DNA of 64,000 nt from a virus. The notes beneath the pieces are model-generated. The model searched no databases, was not told the DNA's origin, and worked only from the letters and a program-made list of their open reading frames with translations. A program made the position numbers and the translations under genes. Shown piece by piece: positions 40,035 through 46,816 of the stretch. The stretch covers positions 1 through 64,000 of the IMG/VR virus record IMGVR_UViG_3300029258_001506; one strand, 5' to 3'. Within the stretch, counting starts at the first letter, position 1, and every line of letters starts with the position of its first letter.

Positions 40035-40120
40035 GGCGACGCGCAGCAAAAAGGGAGCCGGTAGCTCCGCCCGCCAGGGTGCTTGCGAGTCTAACGAGGG
40101 TTCGACTCCCTCCGTCGCCT
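40035..40120 (+). ncRNA. tRNA-like element in cassette-5 leader
   Basis: 86 nt. Perfect 7-bp acceptor GGCGACG/CGTCGCC, perfect T-arm GAGGG-TTCGACT-CCCTC, discriminator T. The middle does not fold as D plus anticodon arms: instead CGCAGCA can pair with TGCTTGCG, enclosing GGAGC-CGGTA-GCTCC and CCC-GCCA-GGG hairpins. So it is a tRNA-like structure or a degenerate tRNA, transcribed 20 nt into the mRNA from the cassette-5 promoter. It carries no CCA. Confidence 0.55.
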
Positions 40121-40155
40121 CTCAGGGTCCGGACAGCAGCAACAAGGAGTGCACC

Positions 40156-40401
40156 ATGACGACGAACACGGTAGTCGAGACGGCCAAGAACTTCACCCGT
40201 ACGATCCTCGACGACATGCTCGAGGCGGCCGAGTACTACGTCGACAACGCGGTCGAGCTGTACAAGCTCTGGAAGTCGATCGACGCGGCCTCCGACCTGG
40301 CCGGTGTGTACCGGCTGTACACCGAGGCGGCGACGCTGTACGGCGACCGCGTGCTCGACATCGACACCTTCGAGGAGCGCTGCTCCCGGATGGCGCGGTA
40401 G
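40156..40401 (+). CDS. Small helical protein
   Basis: 81 residues from ATG 40156 (AAGGAG upstream). The leader ATGATG at 40015 is in frame and open through the tRNA-like element (47 extra codons). Helical with Tyr/Leu/Asp: 'LEAAEYYVDNAVELYKLWKS'. Unknown. Confidence 0.62.
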   Translation: MTTNTVVETAKNFTRTILDDMLEAAEYYVDNAVELYKLWKSIDAASDLAGVYRLYTEAATLYGDRVLDIDTFEERCSRMAR

Positions 40402-40410
40402 GGGGCGGAC

Positions 40411-40665
40411 GTGGAAACCGTCACGAAACAGATGATCGAGACCGTGAGTCGCCGAGCGGCGGCGATGGGAGAGGCCGGAGAGTTGGTCGAGAACGAGTTC
40501 GGCCTGGCCTACCTCTGGTCGCAGGAGTACGGCTGGAACTTCGACGGGATGACAGCTCGTCAGCAGTCGCGGGTCGCCAACGCAATCAAGCGCGCATGGA
40601 AAGAGGCCACTACAGCTCGCGTGATGGCGTTCTTTGCGAAGCGCGACAAGGAGCGGACACGATGA
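40411..40665 (+). CDS. Small helical protein
   Basis: 84 residues from GTG 40411. Helical, 'SRRAAAMGEAGELVENEFGL', 'QQSRVANAIKRAWKEATTAR'. Overlaps the next gene by ATGA. Unknown. Confidence 0.6.
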   Translation: METVTKQMIETVSRRAAAMGEAGELVENEFGLAYLWSQEYGWNFDGMTARQQSRVANAIKRAWKEATTARVMAFFAKRDKERTR

Positions 40666-41177
40666 CGAACGACACACAGTATCACAAGTTCGAGGCGGCC
40701 GGGCTGGGCCGGGCCCCGTTCCGGTTCGTCGGTCACGAGCACCGGACCTATCAGGCTTGCCCCGGGGCGCCGATCCAGGTCGGCGGCTCGTGCGACTACT
40801 GCGGCACCGGGATCTCCGACTTCTACTGGATCCAGGACGCCGACGGCAAGCGGTTCAAGGTCGGCTGCGAGTGCGTAAAGAAGCTCGGCGACAAGGGGCT
40901 CGTCAAGCAGGTCGCCGAGGCGAAGCGCAAGGTCGACCGCGAGAAGCGACACGCGCGGGAGCGGGTCAGGCTGGACGAGCTGGACGCGCTGCTCGACGAG
41001 GGAGGGATCGAGGCCGAGCTGCTCGAGCACCCGCACCCGATGGCGGACAGCGGGGCCTTCTTCGCGTCGCTGACCCTGCTCGATTGGGTCGGGTATATGA
41101 TGCAGAACGCCGGGACGTCCGGCCGGCTGCGCGTACTGACCAAGCTCCGGAAGGTCCGGAAAGCCGCGCGGCAGTAG
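40662..41177 (+). CDS. Zinc-binding hypothetical protein
   Basis: 171 residues from ATG 40662. 'GSCDYCGTGISDFYWIQD' and 'FKVGCECVKKLGDKGLVKQV' form the zinc site of a family seen in many phages (a similar start occurs in the gene at 45469). A coiled coil follows (about 85-120), then a Met/Leu-rich end. Role unknown. Confidence 0.65.
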   Translation: MTNDTQYHKFEAAGLGRAPFRFVGHEHRTYQACPGAPIQVGGSCDYCGTGISDFYWIQDADGKRFKVGCECVKKLGDKGLVKQVAEAKRKVDREKRHARERVRLDELDALLDEGGIEAELLEHPHPMADSGAFFASLTLLDWVGYMMQNAGTSGRLRVLTKLRKVRKAARQ

Positions 41178-41254
41178 GGCGAAAACTTTTTTTAAAAAAA
41201 GTAAAAAAATAGTTTGACAGGGTCCGGGGTGTGTGTAACACTGTAACCATGATG
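41163..41254 (+). promoter_or_regulatory. Repeated promoter cassette, copy 6 (divergent)
   Basis: Begins inside the end of the preceding gene. A/T palindrome, TTGACA 41214-41219, 17-bp spacer, TGT-AACACT (41237-41242), GTAACC, ATGATG at 41249. This copy has AACACT instead of CACACT and lacks the intact TGTCA right arm. Confidence 0.82.
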
Positions 41255-41281
41255 AGGGACACACAAACCAAGGAGAGCACG

Positions 41282-41698
41282 ATGAGCAACGAGAACGAGA
41301 ACTTCTGGGCCGACGCCGATGTTATCAGCACCTACACCCGCGAGCAGGCGATCGACGACGGCGTGCTCGTCGACCTCTCCGAGCTGGGCCGCGAGGCTGG
41401 GTTCAAGTTCCCGGTCGCCGTGACCGCGCGCCTCTGGGCCGAGTACATCGCCAACGAGTCCGCGCTCGAGGCTCCCGGTCAGTCGGAGCAGGGCCGGGCC
41501 TGGGACGTGCTCTCGATGCTGATGTTCGCAGTCCGCCTCGGCCGCGCCAGCGGGTCGGAGACCTACTACAAGGTGATCTTCACGATGCCGAAGGCGCGCA
41601 AGGGTTACAAGCAGCAGACGGTCGTTCTCAAGTCGCTGGTCGGACCTGGCGACAACATGGAGCCGGTCATCACGATCATGCTCACGGACGAGGACTAG
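41282..41698 (+). CDS. DUF6573-like protein
   Basis: 138 residues from ATG 41282 (AAGGAG upstream); leader ATGATG 41249 in frame. 'TYTREQAIDDGVLVDLSELG' with REAGFKFPVAVTARLW fits the widespread plasmid/phage family annotated DUF6573. Function unknown; family often carried by accessory regions. Confidence 0.7.
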   Translation: MSNENENFWADADVISTYTREQAIDDGVLVDLSELGREAGFKFPVAVTARLWAEYIANESALEAPGQSEQGRAWDVLSMLMFAVRLGRASGSETYYKVIFTMPKARKGYKQQTVVLKSLVGPGDNMEPVITIMLTDED

Positions 41699-41710
41699 AC
41701 ACCAACGAGA

Positions 41711-41734
41711 CGCCGGCGGGCCGTCCCGCCGGCG
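41711..41734 (+). promoter_or_regulatory. Strong intergenic hairpin
   Basis: Perfect 10-bp stem CGCCGGCGGG / CCCGCCGGCG with CCGT loop, between a stop (41698) and the GGAGG of the next gene, with no U-tract. More likely an mRNA-stability or processing hairpin than a terminator. Confidence 0.55.
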
Positions 41735-41746
41735 ACGGAGGCCGAC

Positions 41747-41989
41747 ATGGTTATAGAGGTAGGACAGTTCAAGATCGAGACGCGGACGGGAACGATCGAG
41801 GCGCCGGCGGAGTACATGAACGAGCAAGGGAACGCGAAGCTCGACCGGATCCTCGAGGGACGGGATCAGGTGTTCAACATGTCGAGCCACTTGTCGCCGA
41901 ACCTGCACACGGCGATCCTCGTCGCGCTGCAGACGGACTTCGCGGCCTGGCGCGGGATGCGTCTCACGATGGCCGAGCTGAGAGCCTAG
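41747..41989 (+). CDS. Small hypothetical protein
   Basis: 80 residues, CGGAGGCCGAC before ATG. Beta start 'MVIEVGQFKIETRTGTIEAP', then helices 'NLHTAILVALQTDFAAWRGM'. Three bp to the next gene. Unknown. Confidence 0.58.
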   Translation: MVIEVGQFKIETRTGTIEAPAEYMNEQGNAKLDRILEGRDQVFNMSSHLSPNLHTAILVALQTDFAAWRGMRLTMAELRA

Positions 41990-41992
41990 CCG

Positions 41993-42295
41993 ATGCCAGC
42001 GCGAGCCATACTCACACCGGCCCAGCTCAGCGCCTGGGAGGTGTACGTGAGCGATCCTATCCACCTCGAGGCCGACGACCTCGACGACGAGTACGGGCCG
42101 ACGGCGGCCGAGTACCGGACCGCGGCGGGCTGCCTCCGCGGCCGACGGTTGGTCGTACCGCGCGACCAGTTCGAGCAGGTCGACAGAGTATTGACCGAGG
42201 CGTGCAACAGCGCGGACTCGGAAGGGACGAAGGCCGGGAACGGAGCAGCGCGCGCGCTGGTCAACCTGGCCGACAAGCTACGGAGGAGCGAGTGA
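41993..42295 (+). CDS. Hypothetical protein
   Basis: 100 residues. Acidic centre 'HLEADDLDDEYGPTAAEYR', basic 'LRGRRLVVPRDQF' and helical C-terminus 'NGAARALVNLADKLRRSE'. Its last codons lie in the 14-bp repeat that recurs at 42595. No family recognised. Confidence 0.58.
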   Translation: MPARAILTPAQLSAWEVYVSDPIHLEADDLDDEYGPTAAEYRTAAGCLRGRRLVVPRDQFEQVDRVLTEACNSADSEGTKAGNGAARALVNLADKLRRSE

Positions 42296-42522
42296 TGCTG
42301 ACGAAAGAACAGGCCGAGGAGATCGCCGAGCAGATCAGAGACGAGCTGTCGCAGGCAGCGCAGAACACGCTCGATGATTACAACCAGACCGACGCGGACG
42401 CGATCGCCGATGCGTTGATCGAGTCGATCCGCGTGAACGGGCTCGACTGCTGTCGTACGAGACGTCGACCCCTGCCGCCAGCGCAGCGCGAACGATCCGT
42501 TCAAAGATCCGCGCCTTGCTGA
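42295..42522 (+). CDS. Helical protein with foreign C-terminus
   Basis: 75 residues from ATG 42295 (ATGA overlap region). Residues 1-50 are a normal acidic helix ('QAEEIAEQIRDELSQAAQNT', 'TDADAIADALIESIR'). From about residue 53 the sequence becomes Arg/Pro-rich because it reads antisense to an inverted gene fragment (42452-42598). The original end is therefore replaced: probably a truncated gene. Confidence 0.5.
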   Translation: MLTKEQAEEIAEQIRDELSQAAQNTLDDYNQTDADAIADALIESIRVNGLDCCRTRRRPLPPAQRERSVQRSAPC

Positions 42523-42598
42523 CGTCCTTATTGTACGTGCTGTGCGCCTGCTTGAACCGCGAGAGCGCGTTCTTGATCCGGCCGACGTCGGCCGCAAG
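42452..42598 (-). pseudogene. Inverted gene fragment
   Basis: On the minus strand, 42598 down to 42452 reads 'LAADVGRIKNALSRFKQAHS' then TYNKDVSKARIFERIVRAAL then AAGVDVSYD, a normal helical protein segment. The frame has a stop (TAG) immediately upstream and no start, and beyond 42452 it turns into antisense of the neighbour. The 14-bp sequence CAAGCTACGGAGGA occurs at 42274 and 42595 near its edges. Remnant of an inversion or inverted insertion in an otherwise plus-strand region; parent gene not identified. Confidence 0.6.
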
Positions 42599-42612
42599 CT
42601 ACGGAGGAAGCT

Positions 42613-42852
42613 ATGCCGATCAGGGACGCAGTGATGACGGAGAAGGAGTTCGCCGAAAAGCAGGAGCTGCTCGGATTGAAGGATGCGGAACTTGCCGAGG
42701 AGCTGGGAGTGTCCCGGCCGCTGGTGACCATGATGAGATCCGGCGATCGCAAGGTGACGGCGACGGTCGGCCGGCTGCTCGACCTGCTGTGCAAGCGGCG
42801 CGAACGGCTCGACAGGCAGAAGGCAAAGCGGGAGGAGAAAAAGGCCAGCTAG
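42613..42852 (+). CDS. XRE-type HTH protein
   Basis: 79 residues (ATG 42613, CGGAGGAAGCT upstream; ATG 42634 also possible). HTH about 22-45: 'LKDAELAEELGVSRPLVTMM' then 'SGDRKVTATVGRLLDLL'. Basic Lys/Arg/Glu tail. Could be the repressor of one of the nearby promoter cassettes. Confidence 0.72.
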   Translation: MPIRDAVMTEKEFAEKQELLGLKDAELAEELGVSRPLVTMMRSGDRKVTATVGRLLDLLCKRRERLDRQKAKREEKKAS

Positions 42853-42867
42853 GCCAGGCGAAGGGGG

Positions 42868-42965
42868 CGGAAACCCTTGCGGGAGTAGGGCGAAAACTTT
42901 TTTTAAAAAAAGTGAAAAAAGTTGTTGACACCTCCCGGGGGCTGTGTCACACTGTAACCATGATG
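42868..42965 (+). promoter_or_regulatory. Repeated promoter cassette, copy 7
   Basis: 'CGGAAACCCTTGCGGGAGTA' block, A/T palindrome, TTGACA 42925-42930, spacer CCTCCCGGGGGCTGTGT, CACACT 42948-42953, GTAACC, ATGATG at 42960. Virtually identical to copy 1. Confidence 0.85.
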
Positions 42966-43001
42966 AGGGACACACAAGACAGCAACCGCACGGAGGGCGC
43001 G

Positions 43002-43211
43002 ATGATCATCACCGAGGGAATGCAGATTCGGATCAACGGTCGGAAGTTCACGGTCACCAAGCACGGCGAGTGCGGGTTCGACCTCGTCGGTCCGCGCGGC
43101 GGCCAGGCCACCGCGATCCAGAACATTCACGACCGCCGGAACATGTGGCTGATTTACGGCGGGATGAACGTCAAGTCCGAGCCGATCACCTCGATGATCG
43201 CTGGCTGGTAG
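43002..43211 (+). CDS. Small beta protein
   Basis: 69 residues from ATG 43002 (CGGAGG upstream); leader ATGATG 42960 in frame. 'EGMQIRINGRKFTVTKHGEC' and a closing Met-rich strand; compact SH3-like beta pattern. Unknown. Confidence 0.62.
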   Translation: MIITEGMQIRINGRKFTVTKHGECGFDLVGPRGGQATAIQNIHDRRNMWLIYGGMNVKSEPITSMIAGW

Positions 43212-43221
43212 GGAGGCGACA

Positions 43222-43557
43222 ATGACCAACGACAACACCACGCACACCGACACCGAGTTCGAGAAGGCGCTCACGGCCTGGCTGGCGACGGCGCAGGAGA
43301 TCATCGAGGTCAACCACGAGCGCGCCGGGTATCACTCCCCGGCCGCCACCCTGTCGACCATGTACGGCCGGCGCTACGTCCGGATCGTCCGGCACGACCT
43401 CGGCCCGAGCCGCTCGGCTCACTGCTTCATCGACCGCACGAACGGCGACGTCTTGAAGGCGGCCAGCTGGAAGGCGCCGGCCAAGAACTTCGCGCGCGGC
43501 AACATCTACACCGGCAACGCTGGCGTCACCGAGTACGGCGCTCACACCTGTTACTAG
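43222..43557 (+). CDS. Conserved phage protein of unknown function
   Basis: 111 residues. 'GRRYVRIVRHDLGPSRSAHC' with FIDRTNGDVLKAASWKAPAK and 'ARGNIYTGNAG' is a conserved small phage protein pattern that I recognise but cannot name. Precedes the second PP-loop enzyme by 15 bp. Function unknown. Confidence 0.7.
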   Translation: MTNDNTTHTDTEFEKALTAWLATAQEIIEVNHERAGYHSPAATLSTMYGRRYVRIVRHDLGPSRSAHCFIDRTNGDVLKAASWKAPAKNFARGNIYTGNAGVTEYGAHTCY

Positions 43558-43572
43558 GGAAGGGGGCCCACG

Positions 43573-44739
43573 ATGACCACGAACAACGACAAGCCGGCGA
43601 AGGTGGTGCTCAGCTACGGTATGGGGGTTGACTCGACGGCGATCCTGGTTCGGTGGCTGACCGATCCCAGCTCGAGAGACTTCGACCTGTCCGACCTCGT
43701 CGTCATCACGGCGCAGGTCGGCGACGAGTTCCCGGACACGCAGCGACTCGTCGAGGAGTACATGCTGCCGTTGATGCGCGAGCACGGCGTCCGGTACGTC
43801 CAGCTCAGCCGCAAGGGGCCGCGGGAGGCCGACGGGATCGAGGTACACGACGACACGACCGAGCCGACCAGCTGCTTCACCGAGGGCGGGGAGTGGACAC
43901 TGTATTCGGAGATGACCGAGGCCGGGACGGTGCCGCAGTTCCGGACCGGCGCGCGTCGCTGCTCGTTGCACTTCAAAGGCTGGCCGCTCGACACCTGGCT
44001 CCGGAACGAGTTCGGCGACAGGCCGTATCGTCACGTCATGGGGTTCAACGCGGAGGAGCAGAAGCGGATCGACCGCGACAACTCGTACAGCACCGAGCAG
44101 CGTCAGAGCGAGTACCCGCTCCTCGACTGGAAATGGGGCCGGAAGGAGTGCGAGGACTACCTCGAGAGCTGGGCCGGCGAGCCGTGGAAAAAATCGTGCT
44201 GCACGTTCTGTCCGTTCGCCTGCAACAAGAAGGGGATCGAGGCGCACCTCGAGCGGCTGGCCGAGCACCCGGTCGAGGCCGCCGACGTCGCCATCATGGA
44301 GCGCGTATCGACGGCGCTCAACCCGCGTCAAACGCTGTACAGCGGTCACTCGATCGAGGTGCTGCTCGAGGGTAGCGGGGACCACGGCGAGGCGCTCAGA
44401 ATCCGTGACGCGAAGCTCAGCGAGAACGACTGGACTCTGTACCGGATCCGGCGCGCGTTCGCGGCGAAGTGCAACGCAGCTCGAGAGGTCAAGATCATCA
44501 CGACGGGCGAGCGCTTCGACGTCGAGGCGGAGCTGGCGATGGTCGCCGACGAGCACGGCCTGGACATCGAGGACGACGGCCGGAGCTACCGCGTATGGCT
44601 CTCGCGGAAGGGCGAGGTGTTCCCGTGTCCGGAGGAAGTGTTCGTCGTCGCGCCGGCGCTGGCGCGCGAGAAAGTGCGCAAGGGATTCGACAAGCGGTGG
44701 GCCAAGGCACTTGCCGCGGCCGGGGGTTGCGCAGAATGA
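43573..44739 (+). CDS. PAPS-reductase-like PP-loop ATPase, copy 2
   Basis: 388 residues. Variant PP-loop 'VVLSYGMGVDSTAILVRWL' (SYGMGVDST 14-22), 'CSLHFKGWPLDTWL', and Cys cluster 'KKSCCTFCPFACNKKGIEAH'. Same superfamily as 37589 but a different branch, common in phages. Probable ATP-pyrophosphatase acting on sulphur or nucleotide substrates. Last gene before a terminator, so it closes its operon. Confidence 0.83.
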   Translation: MTTNNDKPAKVVLSYGMGVDSTAILVRWLTDPSSRDFDLSDLVVITAQVGDEFPDTQRLVEEYMLPLMREHGVRYVQLSRKGPREADGIEVHDDTTEPTSCFTEGGEWTLYSEMTEAGTVPQFRTGARRCSLHFKGWPLDTWLRNEFGDRPYRHVMGFNAEEQKRIDRDNSYSTEQRQSEYPLLDWKWGRKECEDYLESWAGEPWKKSCCTFCPFACNKKGIEAHLERLAEHPVEAADVAIMERVSTALNPRQTLYSGHSIEVLLEGSGDHGEALRIRDAKLSENDWTLYRIRRAFAAKCNAAREVKIITTGERFDVEAELAMVADEHGLDIEDDGRSYRVWLSRKGEVFPCPEEVFVVAPALAREKVRKGFDKRWAKALAAAGGCAE

Positions 44740-44762
44740 AGGCGTGTGATTCAATCGAGACT

Positions 44763-44822
44763 CGGCAGCGGTCTCGATCCAAGATGCCCCCCCACATCCA
44801 CCGGGTCCGCTGCCGTTTTTTT
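44763..44822 (+). terminator. Rho-independent terminator
   Basis: 9-bp perfect stem CGGCAGCGG (44763-44771) / CCGCTGCCG (44807-44815), 35-nt loop, followed by seven T. Ends the cassette-7 operon just before a new Shine-Dalgarno (AAGGAGAGAG). Confidence 0.85.
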
Positions 44823-44845
44823 ATCCAGACAAGGAGAGAGCGACG

Positions 44846-45055
44846 ATGGGATACGTAGGCCCGAAGGTGGTCTGCTCGCGGTGCGGTTTGACGTACGAGC
44901 TGCCGGACTGTTGCGAGTGCGAGCAGTACAGCGACGAGGAACTCCGAGCGATGTTGTCGGGAGGCGACGACGAGGACTTCACCGACGACGATCACCCGGA
45001 CGACAGCGCGAGCGATCGCGCTCAGTCGAGCTGGGAAAAATGGAGGGGGATATGA
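44846..45055 (+). CDS. Small zinc-binding acidic protein
   Basis: 69 residues; AAGGAGAG upstream. 'KVVCSRCGLTYELPDCCECE' supplies a Cys cluster, then a long acidic tail ('GGDDEDFTDDDHPDDSAS'). Overlaps the next gene by ATGA. Its promoter is not obvious downstream of the terminator. Confidence 0.62.
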   Translation: MGYVGPKVVCSRCGLTYELPDCCECEQYSDEELRAMLSGGDDEDFTDDDHPDDSASDRAQSSWEKWRGI

Positions 45056-45396
45056 GTCGGAGAAAAACGAAACTCGAACAGGCACTCGAGGCCGGGTACT
45101 GGATGCACTGCGACTGCTTCGCGTCGCACGGAGAGTCGGACGGCCTGCACGCGATCGGCGAGGTCGTCGACGTCCAGCTCCCGACCGGCGACTGGTGCCG
45201 CGGACACATCACGGAGATCCTCACCGGCGATTACGACGACGGACGCGACGCCTACTATTCGGTGATGATCACCAGGCACAAGAAATGGGAGATCAAGATC
45301 GAGGGACAGCGGCGGATCAAATCACGCGGCCGGCTGCTACCGCGTGATCAGTACGTCGGCTTGTGGCGAAAGCCGCGGAAACCCGCGCGGCTGTAG
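45052..45396 (+). CDS. Hypothetical protein
   Basis: 114 residues from ATG 45052 (TGGAGGGGG upstream). Mixed fold with 'GEVVDVQLPTGDWCRGHITE' and 'DDGRDAYYSVMITRHKKWEI', SH3/Tudor-like in pattern, basic C-terminus. Ends before cassette 8. No family recognised. Confidence 0.6.
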   Translation: MSRRKTKLEQALEAGYWMHCDCFASHGESDGLHAIGEVVDVQLPTGDWCRGHITEILTGDYDDGRDAYYSVMITRHKKWEIKIEGQRRIKSRGRLLPRDQYVGLWRKPRKPARL

Positions 45397-45474
45397 GTCC
45401 AGAAAAAAAAGTGAAAAAAGTTCAAAAAAGATGTTGACAGGTCCGCGGTCCCGTGTCACACTGTAACCATGATG
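45374..45474 (+). promoter_or_regulatory. Repeated promoter cassette, copy 8
   Basis: 'GTAGGTCCAGAAAAAAAAGT' subtype, TTGACA 45434-45439, spacer identical to copy 5, CACACT 45457-45462, GTAACC, ATGATG at 45469. Here no internal Shine-Dalgarno start follows, so the gene must begin at ATGATG. Confidence 0.85.
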
Positions 45475-45852
45475 AACGAAACAAACACCAACACCGAGTA
45501 CAAAATCCTGGGAGTCAGCGACGAGGTCGAGGCGTGCGAATTGTGCGGCAAGAAGAACCTCAAGCGGACGGTCGTTCTCACCTCCGACGAGGGCGGCGAA
45601 ATGTACGTCGGCACCTCGTGCGCTGGCAAGCTGCTCCACGGTAACAAGTCACGCAAGAACACGAAGCGCGTCGACACGATCGCCAAGACGATCGCACTCG
45701 CCGAGCAGCTCCTCGCCGAGGGTCACGACGCGGACAAAGTAGCGAAGGCAGTTTGGAACCGGACAGGGTACGGAGTCGATCGCCGGCACGGCCGGTTCGA
45801 CATCTGCTTCTCCTGGCCGGACAACATTGTTTCGATCAACGTGGAGGGTTAG
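45469..45852 (+). CDS. Zinc-site protein read from a leaderless-type start
   Basis: 127 residues. 'EACELCGKKNLKRTVVLTSD' and 'YVGTSCAGKLLHG' match the phage zinc family also seen at 40662. The start ATGATG lies at the predicted +1 with no ribosome site upstream and no downstream SD-led ATG, so translation should be leaderless (or start at 45472). Overlaps nothing; next gene 5 bp downstream. Confidence 0.72.
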   Translation: MMNETNTNTEYKILGVSDEVEACELCGKKNLKRTVVLTSDEGGEMYVGTSCAGKLLHGNKSRKNTKRVDTIAKTIALAEQLLAEGHDADKVAKAVWNRTGYGVDRRHGRFDICFSWPDNIVSINVEG

Positions 45853-45856
45853 ACAA

Positions 45857-46051
45857 ATGACCAACGACGAAATCTGGGACGCGATCAAGAAGTCCGACGA
45901 GGAGTACGGCCGGCAGCTGCTCGGCGACGAGGAGTACGAGGAGCGCGAGCAGGATCGCGCGGAGTCGGCGCTCGTGTATCCGTGGCACCCGGAGCACGGG
46001 ATGACCGCGCGGCTCGATCACAACGCACCGTCGCAGCGGCGGAACGACTAA
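45857..46051 (+). CDS. Small acidic protein
   Basis: 64 residues from ATG 45857 (GGAGGG upstream). Helical, Glu/Asp-rich 'LLGDEEYEEREQDRAESALV'. Unknown. Confidence 0.6.
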   Translation: MTNDEIWDAIKKSDEEYGRQLLGDEEYEEREQDRAESALVYPWHPEHGMTARLDHNAPSQRRND

Positions 46052-46066
46052 AGGGAGGGCGAGACG

Positions 46067-46294
46067 ATGACCGACAAGAGAACAATCAAGACGGGTCGAC
46101 TGGTCGCGGCCTGCTATTACGTCGAGTGTCCGTACTGCGGCGAGTCGATCGCCAACAACGACACCGGGTCGATCCGCTGGGAGTCGGCGGAGAGCTACAC
46201 ACTCTGGCAGGATCACGACTACATTCAATGTGCCGGCGAGGACGGGTGCGGCGGTTGCGGCGCCAAAGTCCGGATCCCGAAGGTGCTCCGGTGA
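46067..46294 (+). CDS. Small zinc-ribbon protein
   Basis: 75 residues. 'YVECPYCGESIANNDTGS' and 'CAGEDGCGGCGAKVRIP' form the zinc ribbon. Overlaps the next gene by GTGA. Confidence 0.67.
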   Translation: MTDKRTIKTGRLVAACYYVECPYCGESIANNDTGSIRWESAESYTLWQDHDYIQCAGEDGCGGCGAKVRIPKVLR

Positions 46295-46569
46295 CGGACA
46301 AGCGCAAGACGAAGGCCGAGCGCTTCGCCGGCCTGGCCGGGTTCAAGGACGCCAGGCGGAACGCGTTGACGGGCGACTGGACGGCGGTCTACCTGTCCGC
46401 TGCTCAGGGGCTCGAGGCCGAGGACAAGTACGCTGTCGTGTGCGAGAAGCACGGGACGCTGGTCACGGTGCAGACGCTGCGCGACGCGGTGTACATCGCC
46501 GGCGACGCGACGGAGTTCTGCGACGACTGCCGGGAGCTGGACAAGGACAACAAGAAGGGAGGCGGCTAA
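46291..46569 (+). CDS. Small protein with Cys/His site
   Basis: 92 residues from GTG 46291. Cys and His at 'VVCEKHGTLVTVQTLRD' and 'EFCDDCRELDKDNK' suggest a zinc site at the C-terminal half. Unknown. Confidence 0.62.
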   Translation: MTDKRKTKAERFAGLAGFKDARRNALTGDWTAVYLSAAQGLEAEDKYAVVCEKHGTLVTVQTLRDAVYIAGDATEFCDDCRELDKDNKKGGG

Positions 46570-46570
46570 C

Positions 46571-46816
46571 ATGGGTTGGGGAATGCTGAGCAAACCGGGG
46601 ACGGAGTTCGGACCGTGCGTCGACGAGGACTGCGGACACACGGACTGCGCGGCGACGCGAGCGGACGCGGCGAAGGCGTGCGACATCTGCGGCAAGCCGA
46701 TCGAGTACGGCGTCAAGTTCTACTACACCAAGCAGGGCACCGGCATCGAGCACGCGTTGTGCACCTGGCGCCAGGCCGACGCGGAGCGAGCAGCTCGAGG
46801 GGAGTCGTTGCGATGA
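46571..46816 (+). CDS. Small zinc-binding protein
   Basis: 81 residues. 'GPCVDEDCGHTDCAAT', 'KACDICGKPIEYGVKFYY' and a final His/Cys ('EHALCTW'). Two possible zinc sites. Overlaps the next gene by ATGA. Confidence 0.65.
   Translation: MGWGMLSKPGTEFGPCVDEDCGHTDCAATRADAAKACDICGKPIEYGVKFYYTKQGTGIEHALCTWRQADAERAARGESLR

Noticed and set aside
44740-44822. tRNA candidate near GGTCTCGATCC
   Set aside because: No T-loop or acceptor pairing found; the structure is explained by the terminator stem.
26000-45474. CRISPR array
   Set aside because: Repeats are separated by kilobases of genes with no regular spacers, so they are promoters and not a CRISPR.
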